NCBI RefSeq assembly: GCF_009176705.1 | Contig: NZ_AP021846.1 | Span: 2,450,001-2,514,000, forward strand | Length of the DNA: 64,000 nucleotides | Source of the DNA: Pseudoalteromonas sp. A25 | GTDB lineage: Bacteria > Pseudomonadota > Gammaproteobacteria > Enterobacterales > Alteromonadaceae | Direction of reading: 5' to 3' | Shown: positions 18,238 through 25,981 of the stretch, one piece after another | Position numbering within the stretch: position 1 is the stretch's first letter | Layout: every line of letters starts with the position of its first letter | Position numbers and translations under genes: made by a program | Notes under the pieces: model-generated | What the model saw: only the letters and a program-made list of their open reading frames with translations | Database searches by the model: none | What the model was told of the DNA's origin: nothing

Positions 18238-20313
18238 TTGAAAACAAAAATAATCAGTATCGCTGCTCTCCTATCTCTGTCTGTAATATCATCAGGAATA
18301 CTTGCCTCAGACAAAGACCCCTATATGTGGCTCGAAGACGTTGAGGGGGAAAAAGCGTTAAAGTGGGTGAAAGAACAAAATGATATTTCTCTGAATTACT
18401 TAAAAGGTCAAGAGGTATACCAAGAAGTTTACCAAAACAATCTCGCTATTTTGAATGATAAGTCTCGTATTCCTTACGTAAACGAGCGTGCAGGTTACTA
18501 CTACAACTTTTGGCAAGACGAACACAACGTAAAGGGTATTTATAGGCGAACAACCCTAGAAGAATACCAAAAAGCACAGCCAAAATGGGAGACCGTGCTC
18601 GATCTAGACGCACTCGCAAAATTGGAAAACGAAAACTGGGTTTATAAAGACATACAATGTCACTACCCTAAATACGAACTCTGTTTAATTTCCTTGTCCC
18701 GCGGCGGAGCCGACGCTACCGTAGTGCGCGAGTTTAACATGAAGACCAAATCGTTTGTTAAAAACGGCTTTTATCTTCATGAAGCCAAAACACGAGTATC
18801 TTGGCGTGATGAGAACAGTATTTTTGTTGCCACTGACTTTGGTGAAAACTCGCTTACTAACTCAGGCTACCCAAGTATTGTCAAAATTTGGCAGCGCGAA
18901 CAACCGTTAGAAACAGCTAAAACAGTATACACCTCAGATAAAAGCTCGGTACTAGCAGGCGCTTACGTTACTTACGACAATGGCTCCAAATATCAGCTTA
19001 TTTACGATTTAACTAGCATGCACACAATGGACCTCTACTTGCTTCAAGACGGTAAAAAAATCAAATTCGACTTACCTAATGATGCCAATATCATTGGCAT
19101 AAACAACGGTAAATTTTTCGTTCAACTCAAATCCACCTGGCAAGAATTTGCACAAGCAGAAGTCATTTACGCTGATATTAATGATGTTGGTAAGAAAAAT
19201 ATCTCATTTACCAGCTTCGTTAAACCCTCTGACACTCGCTCCATAGAAGAGTTAAGCTTTACTAAGTCAGCCATTTTGGTCACCGTATTGGACGATGTAA
19301 AAAACAAAGTTTATCGTTACTTACCCAAAGCCAATGGTCAATGGCAAGTTGACCAAGTGAAATTCCCAGAAACTGGTTCGATAGCTGTACTTAACACCAG
19401 CCCTGAACGCGATGATTTTTTTGTGAACTATAGTGACTTTTTATCGCCTTCAAGCTTGTACCTAGTGAACGGCGCATCTTTAGAGTTCACCAAGCTAAAA
19501 GGTAACAAATCACACTTTGATGCTAACAAATATGTAGCTAAGCAAAAATTTACAACATCAAAAGATGGGACTCAAATTCCATACTTTATCGTTCACAAAA
19601 AAGATCTAAAACTAAACGGCAAAAACCCTACTTTACTTTATGCCTATGGCGGTTTTGAATTATCTATGCAACCATTTTATTCTGCAGGTATAGGCAAAAA
19701 CTGGTTAGCAAAAGGTGGCGTGTATGTACTTGCAAATATCCGAGGAGGTGGCGAATACGGTCCTCGCTGGCACCAAGCTGCACTAAAAAAGAACCGTCAT
19801 AAAGCCTTTGAAGATTTTGAGGCTGTTGCAGAGCGACTTATTACAGATAAAGTCACTGAGCCTAAACACCTCGGCATTAAAGGGGGTAGCAACGGTGGTT
19901 TATTAGTCAGTGCGGCATTTACACGCAGACCAGATCTTTACAACGCGGTAATTTGCCAAGTACCTCTTTTGGATATGCAGCGCTTTAATAAACTGTTGGC
20001 TGGTGCTAGCTGGATGGGTGAATATGGTAACCCTGACAACGCAGATGAATGGCAATATATTAAAACGTATTCTCCATATCACAACCTAAGTAAAGACAAG
20101 CAATACCCGCAAGTGTTTTTTACAACATCGACGCGTGATGACCGTGTTCATCCGGGCCACGCTCGTAAAATGGTGGCAAAAATGAAGGACATGGGCTTTG
20201 ATGTACTTTACTTTGAGAATATGGAAGGCGGCCATGCTGGTGCGGCTAACAAAGAACAGTATGCTATGGTCAATAGTCTAGAATACGTGTATTTAATGAA
20301 TAGGTTACACTAA
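18238..20313 (+). CDS. Prolyl oligopeptidase family serine peptidase (S9A), exported
   Basis: Serine peptidase expected to cut short peptides after proline, probably in the periplasm. The 691-residue protein has a signal peptide (KTKIISIAALLSLSVISSGILA) that cytoplasmic prolyl oligopeptidases lack. A beta-propeller domain (about 75-420) gates the alpha/beta-hydrolase domain (DPYMWLEDVEG at the N-terminus, catalytic domain from about 440). The triad is readable: Ser in GGSNGG (near 547), Asp in TSTRDDRVHPGHARKM and His in EGGHAGA. It starts at TTG, supported by AAGGA 7 bases upstream (18226-18230). Confidence 0.9.
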   Translation: MKTKIISIAALLSLSVISSGILASDKDPYMWLEDVEGEKALKWVKEQNDISLNYLKGQEVYQEVYQNNLAILNDKSRIPYVNERAGYYYNFWQDEHNVKGIYRRTTLEEYQKAQPKWETVLDLDALAKLENENWVYKDIQCHYPKYELCLISLSRGGADATVVREFNMKTKSFVKNGFYLHEAKTRVSWRDENSIFVATDFGENSLTNSGYPSIVKIWQREQPLETAKTVYTSDKSSVLAGAYVTYDNGSKYQLIYDLTSMHTMDLYLLQDGKKIKFDLPNDANIIGINNGKFFVQLKSTWQEFAQAEVIYADINDVGKKNISFTSFVKPSDTRSIEELSFTKSAILVTVLDDVKNKVYRYLPKANGQWQVDQVKFPETGSIAVLNTSPERDDFFVNYSDFLSPSSLYLVNGASLEFTKLKGNKSHFDANKYVAKQKFTTSKDGTQIPYFIVHKKDLKLNGKNPTLLYAYGGFELSMQPFYSAGIGKNWLAKGGVYVLANIRGGGEYGPRWHQAALKKNRHKAFEDFEAVAERLITDKVTEPKHLGIKGGSNGGLLVSAAFTRRPDLYNAVICQVPLLDMQRFNKLLAGASWMGEYGNPDNADEWQYIKTYSPYHNLSKDKQYPQVFFTTSTRDDRVHPGHARKMVAKMKDMGFDVLYFENMEGGHAGAANKEQYAMVNSLEYVYLMNRLH

Positions 20314-20323
20314 TTCATTCTTT

Positions 20324-20343
20324 GGGCAGCCTTGCTGCCCTTT
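20324..20343 (+). terminator. Terminator after the S9 peptidase gene
   Basis: GGGCAGC-CTT-GCTGCCC is a perfect 7-bp stem followed by TTT, 10 bp past the stop codon. Confidence 0.8.
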
Positions 20344-20477
20344 CACTCCGTTAAGCTCGGTATATTGTATTTCCCTTATATCGCTACTGTGCTCACTCAT
20401 GTCGGGAAAATTTGTCAGCAACACGCCACACGTATTGACCATTGACTATAATTCATACCACCCTGCGCTTAAGGACA

Positions 20478-21272
20478 ATGTCAATGAAGTGTAAAATATT
20501 TACTGTGCTTATCACTGTGATACTCACAACTCTGTCATTAACAACACACGCTGCGAACTGGAGTAAAACACAGCTGCATATCAATCGCGGCGTATTTGAC
20601 CATCCCTTTACCAAACAAAAAGCCATGACTGATGTAATCTCACTACAACATGCATCAACCAATAACTACGGTAGCGTGTTCTTTTTCGTTGATTATTTAG
20701 ATGACGATGTTGTTGATGGCTTCAATGATAAGGACTTTTACTCAGAGGGTTATGCAACGTTCAGTGGCAAAGCACTGTTTGATTGGCAATATAATTTTTG
20801 GCGATTGAAAGACATTGGTTTTGTCATTGGCTATAACGCCGCCGGCGATGCCAAAGTGCTCAAGTACCTGCCTGGGATTAAGCTCAGTTGGGATATTCCA
20901 GGGTTTGACTTTTTAACCACGACAGCAACCGCCTATTTTGATGATAGTGCTGGCATAAGACAAGGCGGCGCGCCACAAACTAACAATACGTTTATGCTTG
21001 ATCTCGCTTGGGGTTACCCCTACTCACTCGGCGCTCAGAAGTTTTACTTCACAGGTCACGCCGAGTATATCGGCTCTAGGCGCAATGAAATTGGCGTTTA
21101 TATAAATGATTGGATATTGGCACAAATGGCTTTTCAATGGGATCTAGGACATGCTATCGCAACTACTAGCAATACCCTTTTGCTTGGTGTCGAATGGCAA
21201 GTGTGGCGAAATAAAATGGGCACATCTCATAATGAGTCAGCGACCCAACTGCATATTGTTTGGACGTTTTAG
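20478..21272 (+). CDS. Tsx-like nucleoside-specific outer membrane channel family protein
   Basis: A 264-residue exported protein. The signal peptide (MSMKCKIFTVLITVILTTLS..THA) is followed by alternating beta strands with aromatic ends and a terminal WTF, typical of an outer membrane barrel. WSKTQLHINRG near the N-terminus and the WGYPYSLG and ATQLHIVWTF segments fit the Tsx (nucleoside channel) family. Members let nucleosides or similar small solutes cross the outer membrane; the actual substrate is unknown. ATG at 20478 has AAGGA at 20471-20475; an upstream in-frame start at 20442 lacks such a signal. Confidence 0.75.
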   Translation: MSMKCKIFTVLITVILTTLSLTTHAANWSKTQLHINRGVFDHPFTKQKAMTDVISLQHASTNNYGSVFFFVDYLDDDVVDGFNDKDFYSEGYATFSGKALFDWQYNFWRLKDIGFVIGYNAAGDAKVLKYLPGIKLSWDIPGFDFLTTTATAYFDDSAGIRQGGAPQTNNTFMLDLAWGYPYSLGAQKFYFTGHAEYIGSRRNEIGVYINDWILAQMAFQWDLGHAIATTSNTLLLGVEWQVWRNKMGTSHNESATQLHIVWTF

Positions 21273-21349
21273 GGCATAAAAAAGAAAATATTCATATTAG
21301 TTTTGCTTACGCGGTTTGATTTTTTAATAACGAATAGGAAAGATAAAAA

Positions 21350-21436
21350 TGGTGCCCGGGGCCGGACTTGAACCGGCACGCTGTTACCAGCGAGGGATTT
21401 TAAATCCCTTGTGTCTACCAATTCCACCACCCGGGC
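21350..21436 (-). tRNA. tRNA-Leu (anticodon TAA)
   Basis: 87 nt including an encoded CCA. It has the long variable arm of a class II tRNA, and the anticodon loop reads TTTAAAA with TAA. The acceptor stem GCCCGGG pairs with CCCGGGC. It is the last gene of the minus-strand tRNA array. Confidence 0.97.
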
Positions 21437-21471
21437 TTCGGGTTGCTTGCGCATGTGGAAAGTTTGATAAA

Positions 21472-21545
21472 TGGAGGCGGAACCCGGAGTCGAACCGAGG
21501 TAGACGGATTTGCAATCCGCTGCATGGCCACTCTGCCATTCCGCC
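21472..21545 (-). tRNA. tRNA-Cys (anticodon GCA)
   Basis: 74 nt including CCA. The acceptor stem is GGCGGAA and the anticodon loop carries GCA. It differs by one base in the D-arm from the other Cys copy at 22343-22416 (C here, T there, on the tRNA strand). Confidence 0.97.
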
Positions 21546-21560
21546 TTATTATCTAAAGTT

Positions 21561-21636
21561 TGGAGCGAGTAACGAGGTTCGAACTCGTGACCTCGACCTT
21601 GGCAAGGTCGCGCTCTACCAGCTGAGCTATACTCGC
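21561..21636 (-). tRNA. tRNA-Gly (anticodon GCC)
   Basis: 76 nt including CCA. The acceptor stem is GCGAGTA and the anticodon loop TTGCCAA. It is identical to the other three Gly copies over its full length. Confidence 0.97.
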
Positions 21637-21679
21637 ATCACTAATGCGGTTTATCTAAGTTGAAATTATCTAGACACTT

Positions 21680-21716
21680 GATTGCATCTGTGTAATTTCA
21701 GCTGAGTTTCACTCAC
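21680..21716 (-). repeat. Degenerate tRNA-Gly 5'-half copy D
   Basis: 37 bp on the minus strand resembling the first half of tRNA-Gly (GTGAGTGAAACTCAGCTG against GCGAGTATAGCTCAGCTG). It is the most diverged of four such copies and ends 80 bp upstream of the 5' end of the tRNA-Gly at 21561-21636. Confidence 0.7.
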
Positions 21717-21750
21717 AAACTTTAAAAAACAAGGTGACCAGATATTTGAT

Positions 21751-21826
21751 TGGAGCGAGTAACGAGGTTCGAACTCGTGACCTCGACCTTGGCAAGGTCG
21801 CGCTCTACCAGCTGAGCTATACTCGC
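21751..21826 (-). tRNA. tRNA-Gly (anticodon GCC)
   Basis: Second of four identical Gly copies: 76 nt with encoded CCA, anticodon GCC. Flanking sequence (about 20-30 bp at its 5' side) also resembles that of the first copy, indicating tandem duplication. Confidence 0.97.
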
Positions 21827-21867
21827 ATCACTAATGCGTTTTATTTAGTTGAAACTAACTAAGACGA

Positions 21868-21904
21868 AGTCGCGTCTTTCTAATTCCAGCTAAGCTATAC
21901 TCGC
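21868..21904 (-). repeat. Degenerate tRNA-Gly 5'-half copy C
   Basis: The minus strand begins GCGAGTATAGCTTAGCTGG, 18 of 19 bases matching tRNA-Gly. An insertion in the D-loop follows, then a degraded GCGCGACC-like segment. It ends 78 bp upstream of the tRNA-Gly at 21751-21826. Confidence 0.8.
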
Positions 21905-21911
21905 AATCAAA

Positions 21912-21998
21912 TGGTGCCCGGGGCCGGACTTGAACCGGCACGCTGTTACCAGCGAGGGATTTTAAATCCCTTGTGTCTACCAATTCCACCACCCGGGC
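21912..21998 (-). tRNA. tRNA-Leu (anticodon TAA)
   Basis: Second of three identical Leu(TAA) copies, 87 nt with encoded CCA and a long variable arm. Confidence 0.97.
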
Positions 21999-22022
21999 AT
22001 CGGGTCTACAAAAGCGTTAGAT

Positions 22023-22098
22023 TGGAGCGAGTAACGAGGTTCGAACTCGTGACCTCGACCTTGGCAAGGTCGCGCTCTACCAGCTGAGCTATACTCGC
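22023..22098 (-). tRNA. tRNA-Gly (anticodon GCC)
   Basis: Third of four identical Gly copies, 76 nt with encoded CCA. It lies between two Leu genes. Confidence 0.97.
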
Positions 22099-22140
22099 TT
22101 CACTAATGCGTTTCCGCCTAGATGAAATCACTAAACACTT

Positions 22141-22177
22141 GGTCGCGTTTTTCTAATTTCAGCTGAGCTTTACTCGC
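22141..22177 (-). repeat. Degenerate tRNA-Gly 5'-half copy B
   Basis: The minus strand begins GCGAGTAAAGCTCAGCTG, 17 of 18 bases matching tRNA-Gly, then the shared AATTAGAAA insertion and CGCGACC. It ends 79 bp upstream of the tRNA-Gly at 22023-22098. Confidence 0.8.
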
Positions 22178-22221
22178 ATAATATTCTTCATACGAAGAAC
22201 GAGAAACATCTCTAATCTAAA

Positions 22222-22308
22222 TGGTGCCCGGGGCCGGACTTGAACCGGCACGCTGTTACCAGCGAGGGATTTTAAATCCCTTGTGTCTACCAATTCCACC
22301 ACCCGGGC
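22222..22308 (-). tRNA. tRNA-Leu (anticodon TAA)
   Basis: Third identical Leu(TAA) copy, 87 nt with encoded CCA. With the Cys and Gly genes upstream it forms the ancestral Gly-Cys-Leu trio. Confidence 0.97.
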
Positions 22309-22342
22309 ATCGGGTTGCTTTCGCATGTGGATTGTTGAGATA

Positions 22343-22416
22343 TGGAGGCGGAACCCGGAGTCGAACCGAGGTAGACGGATTTGCAATCCGCTGCATAGCC
22401 ACTCTGCCATTCCGCC
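22343..22416 (-). tRNA. tRNA-Cys (anticodon GCA)
   Basis: 74 nt with encoded CCA. One base in the D-arm differs from the Cys copy at 21472-21545. Confidence 0.97.
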
Positions 22417-22431
22417 GACTTGTTTAAAGAT

Positions 22432-22507
22432 TGGAGCGAGTAACGAGGTTCGAACTCGTGACCTCGACCTTGGCAAGGTCGCGCTCTACCAGCTGAGCTA
22501 TACTCGC
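22432..22507 (-). tRNA. tRNA-Gly (anticodon GCC), first gene of the array
   Basis: 76 nt with encoded CCA, identical to the other Gly copies. It is the promoter-proximal tRNA. Transcription order is Gly-Cys-Leu-Gly-Leu-Gly-Gly-Cys-Leu. Confidence 0.97.
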
Positions 22508-22550
22508 ATCACTTATACATTCTAACTTAGTTAAAACCATAAAAGCACTA

Positions 22551-22587
22551 GGTCGCGCCTTTCTAATTCTAGCTGAGTTATACTCGC
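22551..22587 (-). repeat. Degenerate tRNA-Gly 5'-half copy A
   Basis: The minus strand begins GCGAGTATAACTCAGCT, 16 of 17 bases matching tRNA-Gly. An AGAATTAGAAAG insertion and GCGCGACCT follow. It ends 80 bp upstream of the first tRNA-Gly and falls within the predicted primary transcript. Confidence 0.8.
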
Positions 22588-22630
22588 AATCTTTAACTTT
22601 AAAGGCGCACTGCCCTCTCAACACGGACGC

Positions 22631-22658
22631 ATTCTACAGAAGTTATAAAACGCGTCAA
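22631..22658 (-). promoter_or_regulatory. Predicted promoter of the tRNA array
   Basis: On the minus strand TTGACG (22658-22653) and TAGAAT (22636-22631) are spaced by 16 bp. A GC-rich discriminator (GCGTCCG) follows, as in stringently controlled stable RNA promoters. It lies between pgsA and the first tRNA, so the array need not depend on the uvrY-uvrC-pgsA transcript. Confidence 0.7.
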
Positions 22659-22729
22659 CATAAAAAATGAATGTTTTGAATCGTTTGTTCAAAAATTATC
22701 TAAACTGCCGTGATTATAAACACTTTCAG

Positions 22730-23275
22730 TTAAGATTTAGTCAATTGCGATTTTGCCGCATAGAAATAAGCAAGCATTGAGGTCACTGTAAGTAGCGTTG
22801 CAATCGCTAATAATGCATAACTGATATTAATCATCCACGGTGCATATTGCCAAATCAAACCTATGATGGCTAACATTTGCGCTGCGGTTTTGAATTTACC
22901 CAGAGAAGAAACAGCCACATCATCTCGCTTACCGAGTTCCGCCATCCACTCACGTAATGCCGAGATCACAATTTCGCGACTAATAATGATAATTGCAGCG
23001 GCTGTTACAAAATAGTTCTGGTAGTAAGTTGCTAGCATCACTAACGCCACACTCACCATAACTTTGTCAGCTACAGGGTCTAAAAATGCACCAAAAGGAG
23101 TTGATTGTTCAAGCTTGCGAGCGAGATAGCCATCGAGGATATCTGTCACAGAAGCCAACCAAAATATAAAGGCAGCGGCAAAAAACGCCCACGAATAAGG
23201 CAAATAAAATAACACTGCGAATACAGGAATGAGTAACAACCTAAATGTTGTAAGCGCGTTTGGAATATTCCACAT
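22730..23275 (-). CDS. pgsA: CDP-diacylglycerol--glycerol-3-phosphate 3-phosphatidyltransferase
   Basis: Makes phosphatidylglycerophosphate, the committed step to phosphatidylglycerol and cardiolipin, in the inner membrane. 181 residues (E. coli 182). The CDP-alcohol phosphotransferase motif is complete: D-x2-DG-x2-AR-x8-G-x3-D-x3-D in DILDGYLARKL...GAFLDPVADK (about 45-70). About five hydrophobic segments are visible. It is 42 bp downstream of uvrC, the same order as in E. coli. Confidence 0.95.
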   Translation of the reverse strand: MWNIPNALTTFRLLLIPVFAVLFYLPYSWAFFAAAFIFWLASVTDILDGYLARKLEQSTPFGAFLDPVADKVMVSVALVMLATYYQNYFVTAAAIIIISREIVISALREWMAELGKRDDVAVSSLGKFKTAAQMLAIIGLIWQYAPWMINISYALLAIATLLTVTSMLAYFYAAKSQLTKS

Positions 23276-23317
23276 AACTACTTAATGAGGTCTTTTTCTT
23301 TATGTTCGCATGAATGC

Positions 23318-25141
23318 TTAAGCTTTGTCATGCAAATGGTTAAATATCTTTTCAGCCGTTTTAGGACTGATCCCTGGAACTTGCTTTAGTTGATGGATAT
23401 TAGCAGATTTTACCCCCTGCATTCCGCCCAAATACTTCAACAGTGCCTGACGACGCTTATGCCCAACCCCTTCTATCTCTTCTAAAACAGATTGGTTGCG
23501 TTGTTTTTGTCTTTTGTTTCTATGCCCTGCAATCGCAAAGCGGTGTGACTCATCGCGAATATGTTGGATAAGATGTAAAGCTGGTGAATCACTATCTAGA
23601 TTAACCGTCCTTCTTCCGCCATCTATAAGCAGCGTTTCTAATCCTGGTTTTCGACTCGTGCCTTTCGCAACGCCCACAAGCAATGGTAACTTATCTAGAG
23701 GCCAATCAGCAAAAAAAGCTTCAGCCCGACCTAATTGACCTTTACCACCATCAATAAAAATAACGTCTGGCACTTTTGCTTCATCTTGCAATTTGCCGTA
23801 ACGCTTATTCAGTGCAAAATCCATCGCGGCATAGTCATCACCAGGGGTAATGCCCGTTACGTTATAACGGCGATACTCTTTGTTATTGGGTCCTTGTGCA
23901 TCAAATACCACACAAGATGCCACTGTGTTCTCACCCATCGTATGGCTAATATCAAAGCACTCCATCCGTTGAATATCGCTTAATTGTAAGGCCTCTTTTA
24001 ATAACGCATATCTTTTGTTTATTGAATCTTGGGCGCTTTGTTTTACAGCAATGCTATTTGCAGCATTTTTATTTGCAAGTGCCAAATATTGAGCCCGTTC
24101 TGTGCGAACTTGGGCTCTTAACTGCACTTTCCTTTGTGCGACTTCGCTTAACGCATGGGCAAGCTCTTCTTGCTCAACCAAAGCAAAGGGCAACACCACC
24201 TCTTTTGCAATACGGCTATTAGTGCCACCACTAAGATAGTACTGACCAATAAACGATGTTAATATTTCGTCTGGCAAAGAATCCTTAGGCACTTTAGGGA
24301 AGTAAGTTTTCGTGCCAAGCACTTTGTGCTCCCTGATCATCAACATATGCACAGCACATAACCCATTCTGTTGCATAAAACCGATCACATCCATTTCTGC
24401 AAAGTTCCCAGCTACCGACTGTTGTTCTTGCATTTGCCTAAGTAGCGCAATTTGGTCTCGATATTTAGCAGCCGCCTCAAAGTTCAGTGACATGCTGGCA
24501 TTTTCCATACGAGTCACTAGCATAGCGATAACTTGTTGAGATTTACCGTTCAAAAACTGACGCACCATCTCAACTTGCTCTTGATACTCCTCATCAGATA
24601 CTTTTCCAACACACGGTGCAGAGCACCTTTTTAATTGGTGCTGTAAACAAGGACGACTTCGGGCGCGGTAGTAAGCATCTTCGCATTGACGTACCGGGAA
24701 AATTTTTTGCATCAAGCGCAAACTTTCAGACACTGCAGCACTACTAGGAAAAGGCCCAAAATATTCACCTTTGTATTTTCTCGCCCCACGATGAAACGCC
24801 AATCTAGGGTGTTTATGACCACTTAAGAAAATATATGGATAAGATTTATCATCTCGCAGAAGAATATTGTACCTAGGTTGATACTTCTTGATTAGATTAT
24901 TCTCAAGCAACAAGGCTTCTGTTTCAGTATTAGTTAACGTAACTTCAATATGGCAAATGTTGCTAACTAAAACTCGGGTTTTGCTGTCTGGAATATTAGA
25001 GCGGAAATAGCTAGAAACCCGTTTTTTAAGGTTTTTAGCTTTACCTACGTAAATAACCTGCTGTTCATCGTCGTACATACGATAAACACCAGGTTCAGTA
25101 CTTAAGGTTTTTAAAAATGAGGTATGATCAAATACAGCCAT
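23318..25141 (-). CDS. uvrC: Excinuclease ABC subunit C
   Basis: Makes both incisions around a lesion during nucleotide excision repair with UvrA and UvrB. 607 residues (E. coli 610). The N-terminal GIY-YIG nuclease domain starts with GVYRMYDDEQQVIYVGKAK. Next come a cysteine-rich stretch (C..C.......C...C in ARSRPCLQHQLKRCSAPC), a UvrB-binding UVR motif near 205-235 and the RNase H-like 3'... nuclease half with FIDGGKGQL. Two helix-hairpin-helix motifs (IEGVGHKRRQALL and VPGISPKTAEKI) end the protein. It lies 12 bp after uvrY. Confidence 0.96.
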   Translation of the reverse strand: MAVFDHTSFLKTLSTEPGVYRMYDDEQQVIYVGKAKNLKKRVSSYFRSNIPDSKTRVLVSNICHIEVTLTNTETEALLLENNLIKKYQPRYNILLRDDKSYPYIFLSGHKHPRLAFHRGARKYKGEYFGPFPSSAAVSESLRLMQKIFPVRQCEDAYYRARSRPCLQHQLKRCSAPCVGKVSDEEYQEQVEMVRQFLNGKSQQVIAMLVTRMENASMSLNFEAAAKYRDQIALLRQMQEQQSVAGNFAEMDVIGFMQQNGLCAVHMLMIREHKVLGTKTYFPKVPKDSLPDEILTSFIGQYYLSGGTNSRIAKEVVLPFALVEQEELAHALSEVAQRKVQLRAQVRTERAQYLALANKNAANSIAVKQSAQDSINKRYALLKEALQLSDIQRMECFDISHTMGENTVASCVVFDAQGPNNKEYRRYNVTGITPGDDYAAMDFALNKRYGKLQDEAKVPDVIFIDGGKGQLGRAEAFFADWPLDKLPLLVGVAKGTSRKPGLETLLIDGGRRTVNLDSDSPALHLIQHIRDESHRFAIAGHRNKRQKQRNQSVLEEIEGVGHKRRQALLKYLGGMQGVKSANIHQLKQVPGISPKTAEKIFNHLHDKA

Positions 25142-25153
25142 TCAGTTGATAGA

Positions 25154-25804
25154 TTAACGTGTGGTATCAATATCTATCATTTTATGACGAATCGCCAGAT
25201 GTGTTAACTCCACATCTCCACCAACATTTAATTTTTCAAACATTCGATAGCGATAACTATTTACGGTTTTTGAACTCAAATTCAAACGTTCAGCAATATC
25301 TTGTGCCTTTTCGCCTTTGGTGATCATCAACATGATTTGCAATTCTCGTTCAGATAATGACTGAAACGGATTTTCATCATTGCGACCATTAAACTGGTTC
25401 AAGGCAATTTGCTGTGCTATCTCCGGTGCAATGTAACGTTGCCCCGCATTCACGGATCTGATTGCATTAATCATTTCATCAGGACCCGCACCTTTGGTCA
25501 AATAACCATGTGCGCCAATTTGCATCACTTTACTTGGAAATGGGTCTTCGCAATGAACCGTTAAAACAATCACCTTCACATCTGGACAATAACGGCAGAT
25601 TTTCTTCGTTGCTTCTAAGCCGCCAATTCCCGGCATATTCATATCCATTAACACAATATCTGGTTCATTTTGACGACAAAACGTAACCGCTTCTTCACCA
25701 GTTTTAGCTTCTCCGATCACCTTAAAACCACGAACATCATCTAATATACGTTTGATACCTGTTCGTACAAGCTCATGATCATCAACTAAAAGTACGTTAA
25801 TCAA
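25154..25804 (-). CDS. uvrY: Response regulator UvrY/GacA/VarA
   Basis: DNA-binding response regulator of the BarA/UvrY (GacS/GacA) type, which in the family controls carbon-storage small RNAs and, through them, CsrA. 216 residues. The receiver domain (1-120) has the phosphoacceptor in DIVLMDMNMPGIGG (Asp54) and the conserved VLTVH and LTKGA segments. The C-terminal LuxR-type helix-turn-helix (LSERELQIMLMITKGEKAQDIAERL) ends the protein. The sensor kinase is not in this window. It heads the uvrY-uvrC-pgsA operon. Confidence 0.95.
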   Translation of the reverse strand: MINVLLVDDHELVRTGIKRILDDVRGFKVIGEAKTGEEAVTFCRQNEPDIVLMDMNMPGIGGLEATKKICRYCPDVKVIVLTVHCEDPFPSKVMQIGAHGYLTKGAGPDEMINAIRSVNAGQRYIAPEIAQQIALNQFNGRNDENPFQSLSERELQIMLMITKGEKAQDIAERLNLSSKTVNSYRYRMFEKLNVGGDVELTHLAIRHKMIDIDTTR

Positions 25805-25981
25805 TAGTTCACCCTCTTACTGTTACCTTGGTCGTCATGTTTCATATTTTTACAACGCCTCAAGATACCATACCAATATATAAATTTTTAAATATTCACG
25901 TTAAGAACGCGCAGCAAATAACAAAAAAATTACACTTTCGTGACACAATCCTTTGCCTTAAGTCTAGTGCAATATCTTAGA

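Noticed and set aside
20442..20477. Upstream in-frame start of the Tsx-like gene
   Set aside because: It would put extra residues before a normal signal peptide and it lacks a ribosome binding site; ATG at 20478 has AAGGA.
21269..22624. Six open frames of 61-105 codons over the tRNA array
   Set aside because: They overlap structural tRNA genes on both strands and repeat each other because the tRNAs repeat; no independent coding sign.
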